Shown piece by piece: positions 1-11,210 of a DNA stretch of 64,000 bases. How positions within the stretch are numbered: the stretch's first letter is position 1; every line of letters starts with the position of its first letter. Made by a program: the position numbers and the translations under genes. Source of the stretch: Craterostigma plantagineum (Eukaryota; Streptophyta; Magnoliopsida; Lamiales; Linderniaceae); the NCBI GenBank assembly GCA_027422505.1, contig JAPQWV010001071.1, positions 1 through 64,000 on the forward strand, given 5' to 3'. The notes under the pieces are model-generated. The model saw only the letters and a program-made list of their open reading frames with translations, was not told the origin of the DNA and searched no databases.

Positions 1-1399
1 CAAATAGGATTGAAATTTCCCACTTGGAGCTACACTTGGCTCTTCGAGCTCATGATCTTCATTTCTCCCGAAGATCCCTTGATTCCAGCATCTTGAGTCA
101 CTTCCCTGACTCTTCTCCGGCTAGCCATCACCTGGCCTTCTTTTACCGTCGATGCCTCAGTAGCCTGCAAAATTAGCTTCTTTCCTGTAAGATTACGACA
201 AACAGAAATATCATCTGCTGGTGTTCGCGTCCAGCTTTCTCATCATCTTCTCAATTCTCGAGCTATTCTCCACTCAGATGTCATCCCTATATCTGACTTG
301 AAGTGCCTTCGCCCTTGGAAGATAGCTCCATTTCGCGCTCAGAAAAACATCACCCACATAGCTTACTTTATCCAAGTTAATAGCAGCAAATCCAGCTTTC
401 TCTGGCTCACCTACCGGTTCTGGTGTACTTCGCTCCACCTCAAGCCGAGGGTTTCTTTTGCTTATCTTGAACCACATTCAAGCCTCAACATTCTCTAGTT
501 TCCAAAGGTATGCTCGTCACACAGAACACCCTTCCAAAACATAGATCACGTGCCTCTAAAACCGGACATAATCAACTTATTCTTACTTGTAATTGACATC
601 TTCCATGCATCAACTTTTTGTTATGCATCCATGATTATCCAGGGCTCCAATCGAACCTTTCCATATACGGTATGACCTCACTTCTCTCATGATCCCAAAA
701 CCACCAGATTTTAGCTGAATTTCACAGAGAAACAATCCCCAAAATCTGAGAGTTTTCACCATTGCCAAACTTACTCGATTTTCCTTTTGATTCATTGAAT
801 TCAATCATCCACTTCCTGTTGCAAGTCACATGAAAACTACAACCAGAGTCGAAAATTACTCCTCACTCTCCTCAAGTTCAGAAATATTCAAGACTTCAGC
901 AGATCCATAGCTACAATTATCGCAAAATTCAGCGGCACTTACATTTGCTTGTTTTGGGTTTGATCCACCTCTCTTCGGGCAGAGAATTTCTTAAAGTGTC
1001 CACTCATTACAGTGATAATACCTCTTAGGCTCGTGTTCTCCTTCTCTTACCCTTCTTCTTCCACAGTTTGGATTTATGTTGTAACGAAGAGCAAATCTCC
1101 CGTAGCAACTTGTGGCAACACTGCTGCTTAGAACTTATCGCAGACAACACGTCCTACATCTTCAAATTCTCCCTTCCATACAAGAGAGCTTCCTTGAAGT
1201 GATCGTGACTCGTGGGCAGTACACATAGAAGGAGAAGAGCCTGATCTTCATCCTTCAATTCCTCCCGATATTCTGCAAATCCAACACCAGCTTCTGAAAC
1301 TTATCAACCTGCTGATCTAGAGGCTTTCATCCACCATTCAGAAACTTGTATAAGGCTTGCTGAGGTACATTCTTCGAGCCAGGGACTTGGTCATGTACA
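1..1399 (-). pseudogene. Copia element A: gag C-terminal half, zinc knuckle and protease remnants
   Basis: Read on the minus strand from 1399 downwards, this is a broken Ty1/copia polyprotein. At about 1399-1160 it shows UBN2-type Gag (MTKSLARRMYL, DEDQALLLL, KEALLYGR). At about 1035-985 there is a damaged CCHC knuckle (YHCNE...FCPKRGG). At about 860-800 the aspartic protease start is readable (DSGCSFHVT). Positions 800-610 resemble the segment between protease and integrase (ends GALDNHGC). Positions 480-1 are an acidic/basic linker that I cannot assign; a normal integrase is not visible. Every segment is separated by frameshifts or stops, so this is a fossil. The N-terminal part of the same gag lies at 14349-14640; the Athila insertion at 1405-14343 split the gene. 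The element continues to the left of the window. Confidence 0.75.
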
Positions 1400-1404
1400 G
1401 TGAG

Positions 1405-2882
1405 TGATAAAATATTTTAATGCGTTTATCATAGTATTTATTTGGGGTATAATATAACCTTAGCAAACGAATTATGCATTTATCGGCATATTTACCTATT
1501 CTTATGTTTGAAGGAGCTTAGGACGAGTTTCGTGCGGAAACGAGCGAAAAACGGGCAAAACGGTTGCAAAAATGAAGAACGCTGCCGGGTGTCACGGGCC
1601 GTGACTCCCTATGCACTTGGCGTGACACCCACCAGAGGGCCGAAGTTGAAGACACTGCCTAAGGTCACGGCCGTGACAGACCTTGCACCAAGCCGTGACA
1701 GGAGGCAGAGAGTTCGATAGATGATGGTCACGGCCGTGACAGACCTTGCACCAAGCCGTGAACAGGAGGCAGAGAGGTTCGATTTAAGATGGTCACGGCC
1801 CGTGACCAATGATGCATTTGGCCGTGACCTGTGGCACAGAGAGAGCAATGCGCGTTGACTCGGTGCTGGTCACGGCCGTGACGACCCATGTCCCAAGCCG
1901 GACCGTTACGACAAAATTCCTAATAAAGCCCAAAATTCGATCCAGAAAGGGGCACGACTTACAGAGATCAAACCTAATCACCCTAGAGACGAAAATTAGC
2001 AGAAAAGAACGCAGACACGCGTCCCGGAGCGCAAGAGACGGATCATCGACGAGATCACACCCAACTTAACGAAGATCGAAGAATCTTCACGCTTCCATCG
2101 CAGATCATCCGTATACAGAACATGAATTCTTCGCCCTTATCCTTTATTTCTTTCGTTGTTTTCTCGCTTTATCATGCGTAGCTAAATCCCTTTTGTGTTT
2201 GGGATTAGATGAACGCTAGGATTAGTCGTACTTAAGACGTATGTTATATCGTGATTTGCGTATTTCTGATTATTTATTGTTCTACGAATTGCTTCTTCGC
2301 TTTAATATGTCTATGTGTAAAGTGAATGCATGGAAAATCGTTTAGGGCGACAACTAAACAACGATTAGGCCGTTCGTTAGAAGATAGGATCCGAGTATAG
2401 GGCGAAAGCAAATACTCGATCCTCGCTATTAGTAATTACTGAATTTTAGATCCCCACGAGCGTTTAGGGCGACAGCAAATTCGCGAGTGGGTAGAGAAGA
2501 TTACTGCGATTTAGTCAAGAATCACGTCGACACGATATTTCATTGTCTTAGGGATCACACCTAGCGGGATTCGAATCCCGAGGACATTTTTATCATCTGA
2601 AGCTTCGTATCAGTTCGAAGCGTGTTCTTTGAGTTTCTAGTTGATTTAGGAGCGGTCTGTTAGGTTAAGCCGTTCAAACAACTGCGTATTTTATTTAGTT
2701 AAATATCGAGTCGATAGGTCATTACTAGTACTTGATTATTCCTCGTGTTCGGATACTCGTTTACTCGCTGTACTACACTACTAACGATAGGTCCACTGCC
2801 TATCGCACGTCGGTGACAGTAAATTAGTATTAGTTTTAATTATCACTTGTCGCACTTTTCATTCACACACACGTGTCGATCA
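1405..2882 (+). repeat. 5' LTR of the Athila-type element
   Basis: 1478 bp, beginning TGATAAAATATTTTAATG and ending GTGTCGATCA. It aligns along its whole length with 12870-14343. The first bases have lost a few nucleotides compared with the 3' copy (TGTTGATAAACG). It is preceded by GTGAG and followed by the primer site. It contains a palindrome array at 1591-1882. Confidence 0.92.
1591..1882. repeat. Array of GTCACGGCCGTGAC palindromes in the 5' LTR
   Basis: The 14-bp perfect palindrome GTCACGGCCGTGAC occurs exactly at 1664, 1727 and 1869. It also occurs with one extra base at 1591 and 1792. Starts are 63-77 bp apart. Each copy is followed by a short spacer (often GACCTTGCACCAAG) and a half-site CCGTGAC, so the repeating unit is about 65 bp. 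Confidence 0.9.
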
Positions 2883-2888
2883 AGTTTT

Positions 2889-2906
2889 TGGTGCCGTTGC
2901 CGGGGA
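2889..2906 (+). other. Primer binding site, tRNA-Asp type
   Basis: TGGTGCCGTTGCCGGGGA lies 6 bases after the 5' LTR. It matches the complement of the plant tRNA-Asp 3' end usual for Athila elements, except for one C-to-T change at the fourth base (TGGTG for TGGCG). Confidence 0.85.
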
Positions 2907-3115
2907 ATATATTGATATTAGGAACACCGTAGTTCGGTACTTTAGCCACTTTTATTTTGACGTTTTTTCTTGTTTTTTACTGTTTGCGTTAATTGTGTTA
3001 TTTGCATTAGTTATTTTCCTGCGTCGTTATTGATTTCGTATTCTTATTCGGCGTATTGGTTTACTTCTTCGCTTATTTTTATTTCTCACTCATTGAAGGT
3101 ACAATTCAGCGGTGA

Positions 3116-4930
3116 ATGACCCGAAGCCATCCATCGGGCCCCATCGTCGACGCAGACCCGGATTTCGAACGAACGTTGCGAAGGAAGCTTAAGTACGATA
3201 CCGAAGGATCATCCACCAGCTCTCAGGATCCGTTAGTTTGTTATTCAGAGGATAGTTCGCAGGAGTCAACCTTAAACTCTCGTGTAGAGGCGTCCGTAGA
3301 CAGCCCAAACATGGAAGCAACGATGGCGGACCACCGAGTGCCCGTCCACAACGTTTCTAGAGGAGGAGCCACGCCTTCAGGACCTCCTCAAGGATGCCGC
3401 GCTAGGCGGTACTGAGTCGGCGATCGTCATCCCGCCGTTTGAGAACAACAATTTTGAGCTGAAGCACTGCTGGCTTCAGATGATATTCCAGACGGCCCAG
3501 TTCGAGGGTAATCCCGACGACGACCCCTATTCCCACCTGAAGGCATTCTTGACGGTGACCGATACCATCAAGATCAACGGGGTCCGGGCGATGCAATTAA
3601 GCTCATGCTGTTTCCGTTCTCGCTCAAGTTAAGGGCGAAGGACTGGTTGGACATGTTGCCACCCAGATCGATCACCACGTGGGAAGAGATGCGAGCCGCT
3701 TTCATCAACCACTACTTCCCACTCTCAAAGGTGCTGAGGTGAAGACGGAGATTTCTCTTTTTCACCAGAAGGACTCAAAAACCTTTACGAGGTGTGGGAG
3801 CATGACAAGGCGCTACCGAAAAGGTTCCACAGCACGGGATGTCGAAGGCAGCCTAGATCAACCGATTCCATGAGGAGTTTAACGATCAGCTGTTCATATG
3901 TTAGACGGAGCCGCATGAGGAGGACTCGTGAAGCTCAATGCCACTGACGCGTGGAATTTTGATTTAGGATTACTCGAGGAACAGCTTCATGAGGTGCAAT
4001 ACCAGAATGAAGACAAACGGTGTTTTCGGAGTCAGTGAGGAGACGGCCACTAATGCTAAGATCGAGGCGCTCCAGCAACAAAGCCTCGACGAACTCCCAG
4101 TTGCAGACGGTGATTGGCGCACTACTTCCCAAGTCCGGGCAGACGCAGCCCGTGAACGCCGTGGCCACCACCATACCGACGCACAACGCCTACGTGCCCT
4201 TGTGCGGGATTTGCGGCGCAGCCCACGAGACATCAGAATGCCAACTTGGGCAGTCGCTGGAGCACGTAGACTATATGGGCAATTACCAAGGTGGCCAGCG
4301 AAGTTTCCAGCCTCGGGCACATCAAAACTTGACGTACGGGAATCAGAAACCATCAGGGGCAAAGGACCGCCAGGATTTCAGCCCAGACAGTCCGGATTCC
4401 AAAACGGCCACCACGACAGTACCAGAACGCGCCCGCAGGAGGATCCGACGACATGAGGGAGATGAAGGACATGATGAAGACGCTTCTCACGAACTTCAGT
4501 AGCACCACCGCAGCCACGAAAGCCGAATGACGAAGATTGAGGAGTACATGGAGGCGAACGATTTGCGTGCTCAGAACACGGACGCCTCGCTCAAAAAGCT
4601 GGAGCAACAGATGACCAGATGACGAAGCAGTTGGCTGGGCGCACTCAGGGATCGCTCCCGAGCTACACTGAGCCCAACCCAAGGAGTACTGCAAGGCGGT
4701 GAGTTGAGGAATGGACGGAAATGCAAGAAGTGCCCGCCAAGAAGAAGGCAAAGGAGAACGCCAGCTTGAGAGCCACGACGAGCTGATGTGGAGGAAATCA
4801 GAGGCGACAATGTCGAGAAGGCCGAAGCCGAGAAGGAGAAGGCCGAGCCCGAGAAGGAAAAAGGTAACGGAGATCCAGCGGCCACCAGTGAAGCCATACC
4901 AGCCGAAGATCCCATACCCAGCTCGACTGA
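3116..4930 (+). pseudogene. Athila-type gag, frameshifted
   Basis: The ATG at 3116 (MTRSHPSGPIVDADPDFE) follows a ~230-bp leader. The retrotransposon Gag core is readable in three frames. About 3603-3660 gives LMLFPFSLKLRAKDWLDM and shortly after FINHYFPLSK, typical of PF03732. A zinc-knuckle-like CGICGAAHETSEC lies at about 4200-4240. A region rich in Lys/Glu at 4700-4900 leads to the protease. Several single-base shifts and stops interrupt the frame. In an intact relative this protein would form the virus-like particle in the cytoplasm. Confidence 0.8.
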
Positions 4931-4954
4931 AGAAGGACAAGAACGAGGCTCAGT

Positions 4955-5530
4955 TTGGTAAATTTATGGGTATGTGTTAAAGAATTGCATATTAACCTAC
5001 CTTTGTTGAAGCTATTACGCAGATGCCCAGCTTCGCAAGTTCTTGAAGGACTGCTGACGAACAGAAAGAAGCTCGAACACGTCTCCACCGTCTGCCTACG
5101 AGGAGAGTGCTCGGCAATTCTCCAAAGCAAAATCCCTAAGAAGCTCAAGGATCCAGGGAGTTTTACTATTCCCTGTCTTATAGGTGATTTAGTGATTGAG
5201 CGTGCGTTAGCAGACTTAGGCGCTAGTATTAATCTTATGCCGTATTCTATGTTTAAGCGTTAGGACTAGGTGAGCCACGACCCACTAGGATGAGTCTCCA
5301 ACTAGCTGATAGGTCGTGAAGTATCCTCGAGGTGTTATCGAGGATGTCTTAGTTAAAGTAGACAAGTTTGTGATTCCCGCAGATTTCGTATTTTAGATAT
5401 GGGAAAAGACGAGAATGTCTTTGATCTTAGGTAGACCGTTCCTAGCGACGGGGGAAACCATGATAGACGTTAGGTCGACGAGCAAGGTGATAAATGTTAT
5501 TTTTGGACGTATTTGACCATGACTTTCTCT
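4955..5530 (+). pseudogene. Athila-type aspartic protease region
   Basis: An open stretch at 4955-5263 contains ALADLGASINLMP, the retropepsin-like active-site strand in the Athila form, where the catalytic Asp sits in DLGAS. Immediately after it a stop interrupts the frame (5261-5263). Homologous sequence continues in other frames to about 5530. The domain lies between gag and RT, as expected for a gypsy pol. Confidence 0.75.
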
Positions 5531-5567
5531 TTTCCGTGCAAGTCTGTCACAGGGCGGTGATCACGAC

Positions 5568-7260
5568 ATGCACACACTTATGGCGATCGATGAGTGTGGG
5601 GAGGAGGTCGACGAGCCTGTCATAGCTATCGAGGAGAGCAGCGAAGAGGACAAGGAGAAGAGCTCGGTCGAGGAACCATCGGTCCTAGAATTAAAGCCGC
5701 TGCCCGACCACCTCGAATACGCATTTCTGAGCAACAATGGAGGGCTACCGGTCATCATCTCGTCAAGCCTTGACGACGGACAGAAGGGCCAGCTCTTAGA
5801 CGTATTGAAGGCGCACAAGAGGGCTTTGGCGTGGAAGATATCCGACATAAGGGGTATCAATCCGAGCTACTGCACGCACAAGATCCTCATGGAGGATGAC
5901 TTCAAGCTGGTTCGCTCAACGTCAAAGGCGCCTCAATCCCCAACAATGAAGGACGTTGTCAAGAAGGAGGTGATCAAGCTGCTAGACGCGGGGATGATCT
6001 ATTCCATTTCAGACAGCGCATGGGTCAGCCCGGTCCAAGTAGTCCCAAGAAAGGAGGCATGTCACCAATGACAAGAAGAAAGAACTAATCCCAATGAGGA
6101 CTGTGACCGGATGGCGCGTTTGCATCGACTACAGGAAGTGAACGATGCCACGCGAAAAGATCATTTCCCTTTACCATTTATTGATCAAATGTTAGAAAAG
6201 TTAGCGGTCACTCATTTTATTGTTCCTCGATGGTCTGTCAGGTTATCTGTAGATTCCCGTAGCACCCGAGGACCAGGAGAAGACCACGTTTACGTGCCCG
6301 TTCGGAACGTTCGCATACCGAAGGATGCCATTCGGATTATGCAATGCCCCAGCCACCTTCCAGCGATGCATGATGGCCATATTCGACGAACTGGTAGGTG
6401 AGGTAATGGAGGTATTTATGGACGATTTCTCTGTTTTCGGTCCTCGTTTGATGCATGTTATCGAATCTGAAGCTCGTGCTCGCACGATGCGAGGAAACGA
6501 ATTTGGCACTTAATTGGGAAAAGTGCCACTTCATGGATCGAGAGGGTATAGTTCTCGGTCATAAGATTTCCTCTAAAGAATCGAAGTGGACCGAGCTAAG
6601 TTAGAGACTACAGAAAAATTACCCATCCCTCGAACGTGAAGTCGATTAGAAGCTTTCCAGGACATGCGGGATTTTATCGTAGGTTTATCAAAGATTTTTC
6701 TAAGATCGCACGTCCTATGTCTAGATTGTTAGAGAAAGATGCCCCGTTTGATTTTAATGATGAATGCCTGCATGCTTTCAATTTACTTAAGGAAAGACTT
6801 ATCGCAGCACCTATTATGGTAGCCCCCGACTGGGACTGCCCTTTGAACTAATGTGCGATGCTAGTGACTATGCAGTTGGGGCGTGCTAGGGCAGCGTAAG
6901 GACAACATTTCAGGCCAATCTACTACGCGAGTAAGACGCTAGACGCAGCCCAGGCCAATACACGACCACGAAAAGGAGCTGTTGGCCGTCGTGTTTGCTT
7001 TCGACAAGTTCAGGTCATATCCGATCCTTTCTAAAGTTATTGTTTACTGACCACTCTGCTCTTAAGTACTTGTTAGCAAAGCCCGACGCCAAGCCACAGC
7101 TAATCGGTGGATCCTGCTACTACAAGAGTTCGACATAGAGATCCGCGACAAGAAGGGTGTGGAGGAACCTAGCGGCGGACCACCTCTCCCGACTAGAAGA
7201 GTCCGAGATATATCATAAGGACGAAAGGGCGATACACGATCGGTCCCAGACGAGCACCTC
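5568..7260 (+). pseudogene. Athila-type reverse transcriptase and RNase H
   Basis: An acidic linker (5568-5700) leads into RT. At about 5700-6070 the N-terminal part is open (ALAWKISDIRGI, SAWVSPVQVVPRK). At 6110-6210 VCIDYRK-like sequence and DHFPLPFIDQML follow in shifted frames. At 6325-6440 MPFGLCNAPATFQRCM and the catalytic motif FMDDFSVFG are visible (usual YVDD/FMDD box). The connection domain is at 6660-6850 (FYRRFIKDFSKIARP). RNase H starts near 6845 (MCDASDYAVG) with the HEKELLAVVFAFDKFR stretch at 6965-7015. At least six frameshifts make it inactive as written. Confidence 0.85.
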
Positions 7261-7299
7261 TACTCGATACATGTGGTAAGTGACGAAACTCCTGGTTTG

Positions 7300-8640
7300 T
7301 AGATTACGCTAACTATCTTGTTGCGAGGGTCCTACCAAAGGAGTACACGAGTCTGCAAAAGAAGAAATTCTTTTCTGATTTGAGGTACTACTTTTGGGAA
7401 GACCGTATCTTTCAGGCGATGTGCAGACCAGGTAATACGGCGATGCGTGGCTGCCCCGGAATCGACGCAGATCCTTAGGCATTGCCACAACGGACCAACC
7501 GGAGGGCATTATGCAGCAAATCGTACCGCTCAGAAGGTGTTGGAGAGCAGATTCTACTGGCCCACGATCTTCAAGGACGCCCAAAGGTACGTTGACACTT
7601 GTGACCAGCGTCAGCGCGCAGGTAATCCTCTCGAAACGCGAGGAAATGCCCCAGAACTTCATCTTAGTTTGCGAAATTTTCGATGTATGGGGTATATATT
7701 TTATGGGTCAATTTCCTAGCTCGTACAAACAATAAGTACATCCTAGTCGCTGTCGATTATGTTCTAAGTGGGCCGAGGCGCAAGCCTTACCAACAAAAAT
7801 GATGCTAGGATAGTCGTTAGATTTTTGCGAGCATTGTTTTCACGTTTTGGGGCACCTAGGTGTATTATTAGTGATAGAGGCACTCACTTTTGTAACACCC
7901 AGTTTGCACGCACTTTAGAAACGTTACAGTGTTAGACATAGCCTATCCACCCCGTACCATCCTCAAGCTAGTGGTCAAGTCGAAATAGTGAACCGTGAGT
8001 GAAACGCATCCTAGAAAAAAACCATAGAGGGGAACCGTAGGGAGTGGGCAAATAAGTTAAATGATGCACTTTGGGCATATAGGACTGCATATAAGACTCC
8101 CATAGCCACTAACCATATAGATTAGTCTATGGAAAAGCATGCCATCTTCCCGTAGAATAGAGCATAAGGCATATTGGGCCATCAAGTCCTTGGATCTTGA
8201 TTTGGGGAACGCCGGCGGAAAGCGGCAACCCAATCAACGAGTTAGATCAGTAGCGTTTATCGGCTTACGATAACGCTCGCATGTACAAGGAACGTTCTAA
8301 GGCATATCACGATAAGAAAATTAGGCAAAGGCGAGAGTTTCAGGAAGGGGACCAAGTCCTTCTTTTTAACTCTCGACTTAGGCTTTTTTCCTGGCAAGCT
8401 TAGGTCACGCTGGTCAGGACCGTTCACTGTTACTGTGTTTCCCTTATGGTACTGTTGAGATTTCAGGTATGGAGCAGGGGACTTTTAAGGTGAACGGCCA
8501 TATGTTGGGCACTATCTCGCAGGCGAGGAAGACGGGACGAGAAGGAAGTGCTGTACCTGGACTTCCAAAATTGAGCGAACAACGAGACGTCCGGCTAAAA
8601 GACGGTAAATAAGCGCTTCTTGGGAGGCAACCCAGGTATT
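7300..8640 (+). pseudogene. Athila-type integrase
   Basis: The HHCC zinc domain is at 7470-7620 ([15 protein letters not shown] ... [19 protein letters not shown]); the last cysteine of the CxxC pair is replaced by Arg (CDQR). The catalytic core follows at about 7760-8120 with SDRGTHF and [10 protein letters not shown]. The C-terminal domain is at 8390-8520 (SRWSGPFTVT, FKVNGHML). The segment ends near 8620 with the Athila-typical CTTCTTGGGAGGCAACCC. Stops interrupt the core. Confidence 0.8.
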
Positions 8641-8682
8641 TTTATTATGTCTTAGGTTAGGTCTGAAAAAAAAACCATGTAG

Positions 8683-9041
8683 GTCACGGCCAACTGCTTA
8701 AGCAGTCACGGCCGTGACATACATACATAGACATACTGGAAGAAAGTCACGGCCAGGGGCTTAAGCCATCACGGCCGTGACCCCATGTCGATGATTCTGC
8801 CCCATGTCACGGGCCAACTGCTTAAGCAGTCACGGCCGTGACCAAGTCCATGGGCACCCACTACCTCATGTCACGGCCAACTGCTTAAGCAGTCACGGCC
8901 GTGACGCTTACGGATAAAAAAAAAAGAAAATACCACCCGACTCTGTCACGGCCGTGACATAGACGTCACGGCCGTGATGAGCAGCAGAATAAGGCGCTGC
9001 CGAGTGTCACGGCCAAAACCTATATAGGTCACGGCCGTGAC
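8683..9041. repeat. Five nested hairpins built on the GTCACGGCCGTGAC palindrome
   Basis: Between pol and the third ORF are five units. Each starts with the half-palindrome GTCACGGCC, then a 12-16-nt inner sequence usually palindromic itself (ACTGCTTAAGCAGT three times; GGGGCTTAAGCC- and ACCTATATAGGT-like in two), then a full GTCACGGCCGTGAC. Starts are near 8683, 8746, 8807, 8870 and 9006. Two further simple copies lie at 8945-8972. The same 14-mer fills the LTRs of this element. Confidence 0.9.
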
Positions 9042-9049
9042 CTCAACGA

Positions 9050-9862
9050 TTTTAAGTTAAAAATCCCTTCTTTTTCCTTTCTTCTCTATCTCTTCCCCTC
9101 TATCTCTCTCTATCTCGCCCCCACCTTCTTCACATCACCCACCACCCACAAAATCATCATCATCCGCCTATCACCGCCGCTGAACGCCGCCATCCAATTG
9201 TCGTCGAAATCCACAAAACTAACCCCCAATCCCCTTCAATTTCGTTAAAAATCCAAGGTATGAAATTTTTTGCCCTATTTCGTTCTAACTTTGAAATTCT
9301 CTCTCTCGAAATTGTTAATCTTTGGTGTTGGCATGCTTCTATTTGCTCATTACATGATATATTTACTATTGGGTATGCTTAATTCGTTGAAATGGTTGCG
9401 AATTTTCGGATTTTGATGATGAACCCTAATTTTCGAAATTGGGGCTTTTGAAATTGGGACCAATTGTGTGTTTAACTTGCTCTATTATTGATAGATACAT
9501 GCTAGGAGCTCTTCAATCATGCTTAATTACGTGAATTGATGTTGAATTACGACATGTTTACGAAGAACCCTAATTTTGATTTTAGGCCTTGTCAAAATTA
9601 AGCCCAATTTCGTGTTCTTCATGCTATTTTATGATGATTACATGCTATTGACGTGTTGGGTATGCGTAATATGTTGATTTGGAACATTAATCTTGGATTT
9701 AATATGCTTATCCCAACTTGCCCATGACGTGTTCGACAAAATGCCGCTTTGAACTTTTGCATGTGATCGTGATCACTACACGTCTCCTGTAAATATTTTG
9801 GTCGAGTCAAGTTGTTCCGTTTATTTGCTATCTTTGAGCTCACACTTTCGCTTTCAGGTACT
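9050..9862 (+). promoter_or_regulatory. Leader of the third ORF with a 600-nt spliceosomal-type intron
   Basis: A CT-rich stretch at 9060-9200 looks like a plant 5' UTR. AAG|GTATGA at 9257/9258 is a good donor and CTTTCAG|GT at 9857/9858 a good acceptor. The ORF's ATG at 9863 follows 5 bases later. The intervening 600 bases are T-rich, as plant introns are. No TATA box is obvious, so a separate promoter is only inferred. Confidence 0.5.
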
Positions 9863-11210
9863 ATGGGTAAAAGTCGCCCTTCATCCTCATGTGACCCCCC
9901 GCCTCGCGTTCGCCCGTTAGTCAAAGGCGACGCGGGCCCCGCCGACTAGCTAGAAGCCATGGGTCAGTTCACGGACGAAGCTCAAACGGCCCGCTACAAC
10001 AAGCTGAAGGCCATGGAGTTCATCTCCATGGACCAGATCGACTACGACACACTGGCGAAGCACCACATCGATCAGCAAGTCGGCCAGTACCTTTCGCTCA
10101 GCGGCGGGGGACGTTCTTTGGCATCGACGAACCGGCGTACATGGAACTCACTTGGGAGTTCCTTGCCACGTTCTCCTACGACGAATACGGCGACAACAAG
10201 ATCAGATTCCGGGCATTCAATGAGGAGCAGATCGTGAGGGCCGACAACCTGTGCCATGCACTTGGAGTACCACAGCCTTACCCACACCAGCCCTACGCGA
10301 CATACTTTGATCAAGCGGGCGGACGACATGGTTGCTGGGCTGACATCGCTCGACCCAGCGAGCAGCTTACAGCGCGAAGACGTCGAAGGCCTCTGCGCTA
10401 AGGAGCCCAGGACTGCGGTACATCCACCGCCTCCTGACGACATTGCTTACACCGAGGGGCGACTCGCACGGAGCAGTCACCCTCCGCGATCTATTCTACC
10501 TGGCCAAGCTACATCGAGGCGAACAAGTCCACTTAGGAATGGCGGTGGCCCACGCCTTCAGTTCTCAGGCGGAGGCAAGACGCAACGGCAAGATTGCCGT
10601 AGGCGCACTTATCACCAAGACATCCGGGGATTACGCTACTGGCCAGCGAATGCACCCGAGATGGAGGTAGTAGGCGGGCGTCACCAGTGAACGAGGAGAT
10701 GCTGGTGAAGATGAAGATGCTCGTGAAGGTGCCCACTTGGACTCGCGCCACAAGGTATATGTCTGGCACGAGATGTATAGCGGCCAGACCGACCACGGAG
10801 ACATCCCCGACGACCAGCTCTACCTCGAGGGCCCCCACCCAGTGGAGACAGACACGACCACTGCAGGGCCCTCCTACTCCTCTGGCTACCATCAGGGCGA
10901 ATCATCCGGCGTCGCCCCGTTCGCGTCAACGGCGGACCTTGAAGCACTACCGCCAGGACATGATGCGCATGAATGCCGACTCGCTACAGAGGACGACGAG
11001 CTCCGGCGATACAACGAAGAGACTCGGCGCAGATAGGAAGAGTACGAGCGCCAGAACGAGGAAGCCCATCGCCGTTACGACGCCGAGCTAGAGCGCTACA
11101 ACCAGGCCCTTCAAGCCATGGACACGGCGCTCAAGTATTTCCAGCATTCGATGGCTTTTTCTGCATCCGAGGCCACCATCGCCACACAGCCGCCGCCGCC
11201 GCCACCTTAG
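9863..11210 (+). pseudogene. Athila third ORF (ATHILA ORF family / env-like position)
   Basis: The ATG at 9863 opens a short frame (MGKSRPSSSCDPPPRVRP) that meets a stop near 9946. The text then resumes with RYNKLKAMEFISM at about 9990. ELTWEFLATFSYDEYGDNK at 10144-10200 followed by IRFRAFN has the pattern of the ATHILA ORF family (Pfam PF03078). The C-terminal part to 11210 is low-complexity, rich in Arg, Glu, His and Pro, and ends in a proline run. Its position after pol matches the env-like gene of Athila relatives. I see no signal peptide or membrane segment, so an envelope role is not supported here. Confidence 0.65.

Noticed and set aside
3989..4940. Overlapping open frames on both strands in the Athila gag region
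   Set aside because: The zinc-knuckle frame on the plus strand explains the region; opposite-strand frames are shadows in GC-rich sequence.
8710..8740. ACATACATAC-like microsatellite as a separate feature
   Set aside because: Only a few units inside the hairpin array; not informative on its own.
1591..9041. CRISPR-like array (palindromic repeats with spacers)
   Set aside because: Plant genome, spacers are themselves repeats, and the units lie inside LTRs and an internal region of a retrotransposon.
9863..11210. Calling the Athila third ORF an envelope gene
   Set aside because: No signal peptide, transmembrane segment or glycoprotein-like pattern is visible; only its position is env-like.
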